DNA from: an uncultured Prevotella sp.
GTDB lineage: Bacteria; Bacteroidota; Bacteroidia; Bacteroidales; Bacteroidaceae
Assembly (NCBI GenBank): GCA_900553155.1
Contig: USCM01000022.1
Coordinates: 1 to 14,038 of the forward strand
Reading direction: 5' to 3'
DNA length: 14,038 bases
Made by a program: the position numbers and the translations under genes. Positions 7,278 to 14,038 of this stretch are shown here, one piece after another. The notes beneath the pieces were generated by a model that had not been told where the DNA came from, made no database searches, and worked only from the letters and a program-made list of their open reading frames with translations. How positions within the stretch are numbered: position 1 is the first letter of the stretch; the number at the start of each line of letters is the position of its first letter.

Positions 7278-7318
7278 AAACAGGCTACCCGCAGCGATGC
7301 AGGTAGCCTGTTTTTTTT
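7278..7318 (+). terminator. Strong intrinsic terminator between convergent operons
   Basis: AAACAGGCTACC (7278-7289) pairs with GGTAGCCTGTTT (7302-7313), giving a 12-bp perfect stem. Above a C-A mismatch, GCA/TGC adds three pairs closed by a GCGA loop, a GNRA-type tetraloop. A run of eight T residues (7311-7318) follows on the plus strand. It begins 2 nt after the GH88 stop codon. Read leftward from the GH51 gene, the same stem is followed by an interrupted T-rich tract (TTTCTTATTTCTT), so weaker bidirectional action is possible. Confidence 0.92.
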
Positions 7319-7339
7319 AAAATAATAAAATGCACTTTA

Positions 7340-9316
7340 TTACTTTATCTTGTACATTCTGAACGACTTAGCCGGAAGGTTGTCGCTCAAAACAGTAGCG
7401 TTCTTCTTGCTCTCACAAGTGGCTGTTGTCTCAACTGGGCGAATCTTGTTAGGATTGTCGAGAGTGTTCTCGGCGTCCATATTGTCGCACTGCAGAGTTG
7501 TCAACGAAGCCGAACGAGAGCCTTTCAGTCCGTTAAGGTTGAGCGTTACGTCCTGTGGCTTGTCCGAAGTATTAGCCACCTTAACAATAACCTCGCCCTT
7601 CTGCTTGTCTACAACCGCACTGGCAAACAGTCCGTCCTGACCTTCCTGACCAGCAACCGCCTTGCCATTCATTGTAAGAGGCAGCACGTTAGTGCCCTTG
7701 TTGCAAGCATACATCTGCTGAACATAGTAGCTTACAGTCTTGAACATACGTGTGTTGTCGTACCAAATCATATCCGGACGCCACTGCCAACCGTCCACAT
7801 GAGCAAACAGCGGAGCGTATGTAGCCATGTCCACAACATCGGCGTTGCGCTCGAGGTCGGTCATAAAGGCAGCCTCGTAGAGCGATGTCTCGAAGTGGTT
7901 CCACTTCTTGCCCTTGCCGTGGCAGGCATATTCGCCAGCAAACACCTTCGGACCCTTGCGGTCGTAACCCTCATAACGCAGACCATGAGAGAGGAACCAA
8001 TGCTCGTCGCGGTAGAAATGCTCGTCCACGAGGTCGGCCTTAAGCTCCTTCATAGCCTTCCATCCCTTGTCAAACATCTTGCCCTCAGAGTCGGGACCCG
8101 ATGTGCCGATAAGCTTGATGTTGGGATATTTGGCCTTGATAGCCTTGACGAAAGGACGCAGACGCTCGTAGTAGAGGTCGTCCCACTGCTCGTTGCCCAC
8201 TGCAAGGAACTTGAGGTTGAACGGTGCCGGGTGTCCCATCTCGGCGCGCTTCTTACCCCATGTGGTGTTGACGTCGCCGTTGGCAAACTCGATAAGGTCG
8301 AGACAATCCTGTATATAAGGCTGCAAATCCTCAACGGCTACGTGTGCCGAAGGGTCGTTGTGGTTCTGGAACTGGCAAGCCATACCTACGTTGAGCACCG
8401 GCAGAGGCTCGGCGCCAATGTCCTCAGACAAGAGGAAGTACTCGTAGAAACCCAATCCGTAGCTTTGATAATAATCGGGGAAGAGACGATAGTTGAATGT
8501 CGACAGCCATCGGTTGCCGTTCAATGGACGGTTCTCCACCGCACCGATAGAGTTCTTCCACTGATAGCGCTGCTCCAACGACGAGCCTTCAACGATGCAA
8601 CCGCCCGGGAAGCGTAACACACCGGGATGCAAATCGTAGAGAGCCTGTGCCAAGTCGCGGCGCATACCATTCTCGCGGTCCTTGAATGTGTGCTTCGGGA
8701 AGAGGCTCACATGCTCCAAAGCCACGCTGTTCTTACCCTTCAACAAGAGGCGCAGATTGGCTTTCTGCACTGTCTTGGATGCCTTAAGCACGAGCTCGTA
8801 CTTCTTCCATTCGTTGCCGCTAACCTTCAGTTCGGCAGTGGCAAACTCCTGGTGTTCCTCCATTGTGCTCTCGTCTACCAGCGACACCTCAACAGTGGCG
8901 TCGCCAGATATAGCCTTAGCCCAAACAGAGAAGCGATAGTCCTCGCCCTTCTCGATGCCGATGCCGAAGTAGCCTTCGTTCTGAAGACCAGTTGCAGCGT
9001 CGTTATGACCCGAGTAGCCGAGCACCACATAATGAGGACAACGTTCGAATGGTCCGTCGTTCTGTACCTTAAAGTTGCCGAAGGCTTTCCAGCCCATCAG
9101 CGCGTCGGGAAACTCAAACGAACGGTTCTTAACCAGTTCGCCATACAGTCCGCCATCGGCGGCATAGTTGATATCCTCGAAGAATATGCCGTACATAGTA
9201 GGCTGCACCTTTGCTCCCACCTTCTTGGTGTTCACGTCGAACGTGTGGGTCTGGGCGTATGCGCCAAGCAGCGACGAAGCAGCGATGATGCACGACAGGA
9301 GACGTTTGTTGTTCAT
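7340..9316 (-). CDS. Exported alpha-L-arabinofuranosidase, GH51
   Basis: Releases terminal alpha-L-arabinofuranose from arabinan or arabinoxylan fragments with retention of configuration; probably periplasmic. The signal peptide is MNNKRLLSCIIAASSLLGAYA-QT (1-21). PTMYGIFFEDINYAADGG (39-56) is the GH51 N-terminal signature. A CBM4/9-like beta-sandwich occupies about 65-210, followed by the (beta/alpha)8 barrel with VLRFPGGC (233-240), the acid/base Glu376 in LAVGNEQWD, DEHFY (431-435) and the probable nucleophile Glu462 in FAGEYACHG. The C-terminal beta domain characteristic of the family follows (about 500-658). The layout is that of the larger plant/Bacteroides-type GH51 rather than the compact Geobacillus type. 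It is the distal gene of the arabinose operon, 54 bp after transketolase and behind a hairpin, so its expression may be partly uncoupled. Subsite specificity cannot be read from sequence. Confidence 0.94.
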   Translation of the reverse strand: MNNKRLLSCIIAASSLLGAYAQTHTFDVNTKKVGAKVQPTMYGIFFEDINYAADGGLYGELVKNRSFEFPDALMGWKAFGNFKVQNDGPFERCPHYVVLGYSGHNDAATGLQNEGYFGIGIEKGEDYRFSVWAKAISGDATVEVSLVDESTMEEHQEFATAELKVSGNEWKKYELVLKASKTVQKANLRLLLKGKNSVALEHVSLFPKHTFKDRENGMRRDLAQALYDLHPGVLRFPGGCIVEGSSLEQRYQWKNSIGAVENRPLNGNRWLSTFNYRLFPDYYQSYGLGFYEYFLLSEDIGAEPLPVLNVGMACQFQNHNDPSAHVAVEDLQPYIQDCLDLIEFANGDVNTTWGKKRAEMGHPAPFNLKFLAVGNEQWDDLYYERLRPFVKAIKAKYPNIKLIGTSGPDSEGKMFDKGWKAMKELKADLVDEHFYRDEHWFLSHGLRYEGYDRKGPKVFAGEYACHGKGKKWNHFETSLYEAAFMTDLERNADVVDMATYAPLFAHVDGWQWRPDMIWYDNTRMFKTVSYYVQQMYACNKGTNVLPLTMNGKAVAGQEGQDGLFASAVVDKQKGEVIVKVANTSDKPQDVTLNLNGLKGSRSASLTTLQCDNMDAENTLDNPNKIRPVETTATCESKKNATVLSDNLPAKSFRMYKIK

Positions 9317-9335
9317 ATTATATATAAGGTAAAGA

Positions 9336-9361
9336 AAAGCCCCATCTGGGGATGGAGCTTT
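9336..9361 (-). terminator. Terminator-like hairpin between transketolase and GH51 genes (possible attenuator)
   Basis: AAAGC-C-CCATC (9336-9346) pairs with GATGG-A-GCTTT (9351-9361): two 5-bp stems separated by one C-A mismatch, with a TGGG loop. On the minus strand the stem is followed by a T-rich tail (GCTTTTCTTTACC). It begins 9 nt after the transketolase stop codon, and its tail lies just upstream of the GH51 start. The region between hairpin and start is too short for a full promoter and shows no TAnnTTTG. Partial termination or 3'-end protection of the araA-araB-tkt message is therefore the likely role. Confidence 0.55.
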
Positions 9362-9370
9362 CCATTGTTA

Positions 9371-11383
9371 CTACATCATTTCCTTCACCTGCTTGTACAC
9401 ATTGTCAGCAGTGAAGCCCAATTTCTCGTCGAGCACCTTGTAAGGAGCCGAGAAGCCGAAGCTCTCCATACCCCAAATCTTGCCGTTGTCGCCAACAAGA
9501 CCCTCAAGGTTTACAGGCAGACCGGCTGTAAGGCCAAACTTCTTGGCACTCTTTGGCAGCACGCTCTCCTGATACTCCTTAGACTGGCGACGGAACAAGC
9601 CCTCTGAAGGAACGCTTACAACGCGCACCTTGATGCCGTCCTTACGCAACAGTGCAGCACCGCTGATGAGGGTAGAAACCTCCGAACCCGATGCAAGAAG
9701 TATTACATCGTAGTCGGCGTCCGAACCTGCAACCACGTAAGCGCCCTTGCGAGCCTGCTCGTAGTCGTTGCCCTCTGGCAGACTCTCGATATTCTGACGA
9801 GAGAGAACCATTGCTGTAGGTGTAGCCATGTTCTCCATAGCCATTGCCCAGCACACTGTTGTCTCCTCGGCGTCAGCCGGACGGAACACGCGTACCGAGT
9901 CTTCGCCCTTATGGTTCTTGAGCTTCTCCATAAGACGTATCTGTGCCTCCTGCTCTACCGGCTCGTGTGTAGGTCCGTCCTCGCCAACACGGAAGGCGTC
10001 GTGAGTCCAGATAAACTTAGCCGGAACACCCATGAGGGCAGCCATACGTACAGCCGGCTTCATATAGTCGGAGAATACGAAGAAGGTACCGCAAGCAGGT
10101 ATTACACCTCCGTGCAGACTCATACCTATACACATACAAGCCATTGTAAGCTCTGAAACACCAGCCTGGAAGAATGCGCCTGTAAAGTCGCCCTTTGCCA
10201 AGTCGTGTGTCTTCTTGAGGAATCCGTCGGTCTTGTCAGAGTTTGAGAGGTCGGCTGATGAGCACACCATGTTAGGTACCTGCTCTGCCAAAACGCCCAA
10301 GCAAGCAGCCGAAGCGGCACGTGTGGCCGAACCAGCCTTCTGCTGAACGGCTGTCCAGTCGATCTTGGGAGCATTGCCCGAGAACCACTCCTTAAGCTGC
10401 TCTGCCTTCTCTGGGTTGGCAGCAGCCCACTCGGCTTCCTGCTGATGGCGTGCAGCGACAATCTTCTTCAGTTCCTCGCGGCGGTTGGCATAGAGCTGCT
10501 CTACCTCCGGGAATATGTAGAAAGGATTCTCCGGGTTGCCGCCCAGGTTCTTGATAGTGTTGTCGTATGCCTTGCCACCGAGCGGAGCACCGTGTGTCTT
10601 GATGCTGTGCTCGTAGCTTGAGCCATCCTCCTTCAACGCTCCCTTGCCCATGATGGTGCGGCCTATGATAAGGGTAGGACGCTCTGTCTCGGTCTGTGCG
10701 GCTACAAGAGCGCGGCGTATCTCTTCGGGATCGTTGCCGTTGATTGTCATTACGTTCCAGCCCCAAGCCTCATACTTGGCTGCTGTGTCTTCCTTCATCA
10801 CCACGTTGCACTCGGTAGAGAGCTGTATCTCGTTAGAGTCGTAGAACATGATGAGGTTGTTCAAGCCCAATACGCCAGCCAGACGACCTACACCCTGTGA
10901 TATCTCCTCCTCTACTCCACCGTCGGAGATGTATGCATATATCTTGTGCTGCATAGGTGTCTTGCCCAAGCGAGCCTCAAGGAACTTCTCTGCTACGGCT
11001 GCACCGGCAGCGAAGGCATGGCCTTGACCAAGCGGACCTGACGAGTTCTCGATGCCACGTGCAAGGTCGCGCTCTGGATGACCAGGTGTTGGCGAACCCC
11101 ACTGACGGAACTCCTTAAGCTCGTCCAATGTAAACTTGCCCTGCAAGGCGAGTGCCGAATAGAGCATAGCCGACATGTGGCCTGGGTCAAGATAGAAGCG
11201 GTCGCGGCCTGTCCACTCTGGATTTTCTGGGTCGTAAACCAAGAATTCGGAGAAAAGAACGTTGATAAAGTCGGCTCCGCCCATTGCGCCACCGGGGTGA
11301 CCCGACTTAGCCTTCTCTACCATTGATGCAGCCAGAATACGTATGTTGTTGGCTGCCTTATACATAAGTTGTGTTGAGTTCAT
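9371..11383 (-). CDS. tkt: Transketolase, TPP-dependent, in the arabinose operon
   Basis: Cytoplasmic enzyme moving two-carbon ketol units between pentose, tetrose and hexose phosphates in the non-oxidative pentose phosphate pathway. The 670 residues are full length, with no signal peptide. Visible motifs are SGHPGGAMG (27-35, His29), LDPGHMSAMLYS (65-76, His69), GPLGQGHAFAAG (116-127), the TPP/metal region SDGGVEEEISQG (153-164) with the metal-site region YDSNEIQLST (181-190), THGAPLG (263-269), FFQAGVSELTM (404-414) with the predicted cofactor-activating Glu411, and HDAFRVGEDGPTHEP (461-475). The start follows the ribulokinase stop by 7 bp, so the two are co-transcribed. A transketolase copy in an arabinose cluster is known in Bacteroides (I recall BT0347 in the B. 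thetaiotaomicron AraR-controlled region). It is probably an inducible copy additional to a housekeeping one, which only the whole genome could show. Confidence 0.95.
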   Translation of the reverse strand: MNSTQLMYKAANNIRILAASMVEKAKSGHPGGAMGGADFINVLFSEFLVYDPENPEWTGRDRFYLDPGHMSAMLYSALALQGKFTLDELKEFRQWGSPTPGHPERDLARGIENSSGPLGQGHAFAAGAAVAEKFLEARLGKTPMQHKIYAYISDGGVEEEISQGVGRLAGVLGLNNLIMFYDSNEIQLSTECNVVMKEDTAAKYEAWGWNVMTINGNDPEEIRRALVAAQTETERPTLIIGRTIMGKGALKEDGSSYEHSIKTHGAPLGGKAYDNTIKNLGGNPENPFYIFPEVEQLYANRREELKKIVAARHQQEAEWAAANPEKAEQLKEWFSGNAPKIDWTAVQQKAGSATRAASAACLGVLAEQVPNMVCSSADLSNSDKTDGFLKKTHDLAKGDFTGAFFQAGVSELTMACMCIGMSLHGGVIPACGTFFVFSDYMKPAVRMAALMGVPAKFIWTHDAFRVGEDGPTHEPVEQEAQIRLMEKLKNHKGEDSVRVFRPADAEETTVCWAMAMENMATPTAMVLSRQNIESLPEGNDYEQARKGAYVVAGSDADYDVILLASGSEVSTLISGAALLRKDGIKVRVVSVPSEGLFRRQSKEYQESVLPKSAKKFGLTAGLPVNLEGLVGDNGKIWGMESFGFSAPYKVLDEKLGFTADNVYKQVKEMM

Positions 11384-11390
11384 TGTTATA

Positions 11391-12986
11391 TTATTTCTTG
11401 TTTGCTACAGCTGCCTGCTCGATGGCAAGTCCTGCCTTATAAGCCTCGATGTAAGTATCAAATCCTGCCACTTCTTCGGCAGTTGGAGCTATCTCCACTC
11501 CCTTGTTGCCTGCAAATACGTGGCTGTCGAGATAGTCGGCAAGCGATTCGTTCTTGTCGTTGTTCACCATATAGCCTGCGAGCAATGCTATACCCCATGC
11601 GCCGCCTTCGCCGGCTGTCTCCATTACAGAGATAGGCGAGTTGATGGCTGCCGCAAGTATGCGCTGTCCTACGCCTGGTGTCTTGAACAGTCCGCCATGG
11701 CCCGTGATGCGGTCTACCTCCACATGCTCGTCCTTGAAGAGCACGTCGTTGCCTATCTTCAACACAGCCACTGCTGCATAGAGATTGGTGCGGATAAAGT
11801 TGGCAAGGTTGAACTTGTCGCTTGCTGTGCGTACAAACATCGGGCGGCCTTCGTTCAGTCCGGTTATTGGCTCGCCAGAGAAGTAGTTGTAGGCAATAAG
11901 TCCGCCGCAGTCGGTGTCGCCCTCAAGAGCGTGGTTGTAGAGCTTCGAGAAGACGTCGCCTGTGCTTACCTCCACACCGAGGAGCTTGGCATACTCCTTG
12001 AAGAGCGAAATCCAAGCGTTGAGGTCGGATGTGCAGTTGTTGCAGTGAACCATAGCCACCGGACTTCCACACGGTGTTGTTACCATGTCGATAGCCTCGT
12101 AAGGACGGCTCAATGCCTTCTCAAGCACAATCATTGAGAATGAAGATGTACCTGCCGATACGTTGCCCGTGCGCTGTCGTACAGCGTTGGTTGCCACCAT
12201 ACCCGTACCTGCATCGCCTTCTGGAGGACACAGCGGTGCGCCAGCCTGCAAATTGCCCGATGGGTCGAGCAGCTTGGCACCCTTCTCTGTAAGCACGCCA
12301 GCCTTGTCGCCAGCAAGCAGCACCTTAGGCAGAATGTCGAGTATCTTCCAGCCGAGGTCCTTAGATGCTATAAGCTGGTTGAACTTGTCTACCATTGTGG
12401 CATCGTAGTTGTTGGTGGTCGAGTCGATAGGCAGCATACCCGAAGCGTCGCCTATGCCGAGCACACGCTCGCCTGTAAGCTGCCAGTGTACATATCCGGC
12501 AAGAGTGGTAAGGAAGTTGATGTCCTTGATGTGCGACTCGCCGTCGATTATCGCCTGATAAACGTGCGAGATGCTCCAACGCAGAGGTATGTTGAAGTTG
12601 AAGAGCTTAGAAAGCTCGGCTGCCGCCTTGCCTGTATTGGTGTTGCGCCATGTGCGGAATGGCACGAGTATCTTCTCGTCCTTGCCGAAAGGCATATATC
12701 CGTGCATCATAGCACTGATGCCGATGGCTGCGAGCTGTGTAATCTCCTCATCGTACTGCTCTTTAACGTTCTTGCGAAGGTCGGCATAGCAGTCTTGCAG
12801 ACCTGTCCAGATATCTTCAATGCTATAAGTCCAAAGGCGGTCTTCGTAGCGGTTTTCCCACTCGTGTGCGCCTTGTGCTATCGGAGCGTTGTCCTCACCT
12901 ATAAGCACAGCCTTGATACGTGTAGATCCGAACTCGATACCGAGGACGGCACGGCCTGATTGTATGGTTTGTTTTGGAGTTGTCAT
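11391..12986 (-). CDS. araB: FGGY-family carbohydrate kinase, probable L-ribulokinase
   Basis: Predicted to phosphorylate L-ribulose with ATP to L-ribulose 5-phosphate in the cytoplasm. The FGGY signatures are the phosphate-1 loop LGIEFGSTRIKAVL (15-28), the conserved MMHGYM region (93-98), PPEGDAGTGMVATNAV (254-269) with Asp258 as the probable catalytic base, the phosphate-2 motif SAGTSSF (277-283), and the adenosine region ITGHGGLFKTPG (427-438). At 531 residues it is shorter than E. coli AraB (566) and belongs to the divergent Bacteroidetes branch often labelled xylulokinase or ATPase in databases. The assignment as ribulokinase comes from its place directly after the L-arabinose isomerase gene (11-bp gap) and before transketolase, and from the recalled arabinose role of the Bacteroides homologue BT0350. 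Xylulokinase activity cannot be excluded by sequence. Confidence 0.85.
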   Translation of the reverse strand: MTTPKQTIQSGRAVLGIEFGSTRIKAVLIGEDNAPIAQGAHEWENRYEDRLWTYSIEDIWTGLQDCYADLRKNVKEQYDEEITQLAAIGISAMMHGYMPFGKDEKILVPFRTWRNTNTGKAAAELSKLFNFNIPLRWSISHVYQAIIDGESHIKDINFLTTLAGYVHWQLTGERVLGIGDASGMLPIDSTTNNYDATMVDKFNQLIASKDLGWKILDILPKVLLAGDKAGVLTEKGAKLLDPSGNLQAGAPLCPPEGDAGTGMVATNAVRQRTGNVSAGTSSFSMIVLEKALSRPYEAIDMVTTPCGSPVAMVHCNNCTSDLNAWISLFKEYAKLLGVEVSTGDVFSKLYNHALEGDTDCGGLIAYNYFSGEPITGLNEGRPMFVRTASDKFNLANFIRTNLYAAVAVLKIGNDVLFKDEHVEVDRITGHGGLFKTPGVGQRILAAAINSPISVMETAGEGGAWGIALLAGYMVNNDKNESLADYLDSHVFAGNKGVEIAPTAEEVAGFDTYIEAYKAGLAIEQAAVANKK

Positions 12987-12997
12987 ATATGAAAGGG

Positions 12998-14038
12998 TTA
13001 TCTCAGCGCCTTGCCCAGCATATAATAAATCTCATTATTGCGGAGCTGCTGCTTGAAGCTGCTGATAGTAGTGTTCTTGTCAATGTTTACAAACTCGATG
13101 TTGAGTATCTCGCAGAAGTCTTCCCAGTACTCGGCAGTGATGTCGTACGAGAAGGCGCTGTGGTGTGTACCACCTGCAAGAATCCAAGCGCCGGCACCAA
13201 TCTCGAATGTTGGCTGCGGAACCCAAAGAGCCGAAGCTACGGGGAGCTTAGGCATAGCCTTTGGCTCGATGCACTCTACCTCGCTTGCGATAAGGCGGAA
13301 GCGGTTGCCGAGGTCTACCACAGTGGCCTTTACACCCTTGCCTGTCTTAGATGTAAACACGAGGCGAGCTGTCTGCGACTTGCGGATACCGATGCCAAGG
13401 AAGTGTACCTCGAGCTTTGGCTTGTCGGTAGCGATAAGCGGACATACCTCGAGCATGTGGCTCTGGAGGCTTGATGTGCGGTCCTCAGCAAAGTTGAGGG
13501 TATAGTCCTCAAGGAACGAGCAGCCCTTCTCCAAGCCCTGGTTCATTACCCAAAGTGTGCGGTAGAGGCAAGCTGTCTTCCAGTCGCCCTCTGCACCGAA
13601 GCCGTAGCCCTCTGCCATCAAGCGCTGTGATGCCAAACCAGGAATCTGGTCGAAGCCGCAGAAGTTAGGATCGTTTACATCGGCATCGCCAAGGTCGTCA
13701 AAGTTGGTTGTAAAGGCAAGGGCACCCTCGTCCTTCAACACACGGCGGAGGGCTATCTCTGCCTTAGCCGCATTCTTAACCTTCTCCCAGTATACTTCCT
13801 CGCCCGACTCGTCGATCTTGATGGTATACTCCTTCTTGTACTCCTCTACAAGGGCGTCAGCCTCAGCGTCGGTTACCTTCTTGAAGTACTCCATGAGCGA
13901 AGACACTGGATAGTAGTCGACATGGTAGCCCATGCGCTGCTCAAACTCTACGCGATCGCCATCGGTTACGGCTACGTTGTTCATGTTCATACCGAACATC
14001 AAGCAGCGTACGTTGTGAGCATCAGCCACGCCGGCAGC
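12998..14038 (-). CDS. araA: L-arabinose isomerase, 5'-truncated by the window edge
   Basis: Cytoplasmic metal-dependent enzyme interconverting L-arabinose and L-ribulose, the first step of arabinose catabolism. The reading frame runs open off the right edge (AAGVADAHNVRCLMFG at the edge), so the GTG at 14029 is an internal valine codon and not the start. About 346 C-terminal residues are present; comparison with the remembered E. coli protein (500 residues) suggests about 155-160 are missing. Counting the GTG codon as 1, the metal/catalytic residues are Glu147 (GFGAEGDWK), Glu174 (SFLEDYT), His191 (SHMLEVCP) and His289-His290 (ILAGGTHHSAFS). They correspond to E. coli Glu306, Glu333, His350 and His450, the first three at a constant offset of 159. 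It precedes araB by 11 bp. The operon promoter and any regulator would lie to the right of the window. Confidence 0.96.
   Translation of the reverse strand, partial: AAGVADAHNVRCLMFGMNMNNVAVTDGDRVEFEQRMGYHVDYYPVSSLMEYFKKVTDAEADALVEEYKKEYTIKIDESGEEVYWEKVKNAAKAEIALRRVLKDEGALAFTTNFDDLGDADVNDPNFCGFDQIPGLASQRLMAEGYGFGAEGDWKTACLYRTLWVMNQGLEKGCSFLEDYTLNFAEDRTSSLQSHMLEVCPLIATDKPKLEVHFLGIGIRKSQTARLVFTSKTGKGVKATVVDLGNRFRLIASEVECIEPKAMPKLPVASALWVPQPTFEIGAGAWILAGGTHHSAFSYDITAEYWEDFCEILNIEFVNIDKNTTISSFKQQLRNNEIYYMLGKALR

Noticed and set aside
8627..9607. A 326-codon open frame on the plus strand, antisense to GH51 and the end of tkt
   Set aside because: It runs fully opposite genes with clear catalytic motifs, has no recognisable domain, and spans the hairpin region. 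It is a shadow of codon bias on the coding strand.
11343..12137. A 264-codon plus-strand open frame antisense to araB and the start of tkt
   Set aside because: It overlaps a convincing FGGY kinase and resembles no family; its composition is that of a reverse-complement translation.
1..14038. A novel defence, mobile or RNA-based system
   Set aside because: Both strands were scanned: every sizeable segment is accounted for by seven recognisable metabolic genes. There are no direct-repeat arrays, transposase or integrase genes, reverse transcriptases, nucleases, tRNA genes or toxin-antitoxin-like pairs.

Overview
The window reads as a chromosomal fragment of a Bacteroidota (order Bacteroidales) bacterium of the gut or oral type. 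The evidence is protein-level similarity to Bacteroides glycan-degradation genes, Bacteroides-type -7 promoter elements (TAnnTTTG) in the one large intergenic region, no Shine-Dalgarno sequences before the starts, and exported enzymes with signal peptides. I cannot fix the genus; Bacteroides, Prevotella-like and Muribaculaceae relatives all fit. The window is cut at both ends, and no rRNA, tRNA, transposase, phage gene or CRISPR array is visible.

Left half (1-7276): a heparin/heparan sulfate (HS) degradation module with a divergent layout. Leftward from a 335-bp regulatory region (3609-3943) run a serine-type sulfatase and a heparinase II/III-like lyase of the DUF4962/PL15 type. Rightward run a PL12 heparan-sulfate lyase closely resembling B. 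thetaiotaomicron BT4657 and a GH88 unsaturated glucuronyl hydrolase lipoprotein. Together they could cleave HS to unsaturated oligosaccharides, remove sulfate, and release the unsaturated uronic acid. No SusC/SusD pair, HTCS or other regulator, or sulfatase-maturing enzyme lies in the window. The PL15-like gene has an apparent frameshift at its 3' end near position 50.

Right half (7340-14038): a leftward L-arabinose operon in transcription order araA (partial) - araB - transketolase - GH51 alpha-L-arabinofuranosidase. The first three genes are 7-11 bp apart. The GH51 gene is set off by 54 bp holding a terminator-like hairpin. The secreted GH51 releases arabinose, AraA and AraB convert it to L-ribulose 5-phosphate, and transketolase takes part in the downstream pentose phosphate steps. 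The epimerase AraD is not in view.

The two clusters converge at 7277-7339, where a strong intrinsic terminator with a GNRA-type loop separates them. HS contains no arabinose, so their adjacency is probably positional. I see no undescribed defence or mobile system. The points most worth a second look are the frameshift, the palindrome over the sulfatase promoter, and the hairpin inside the arabinose operon.
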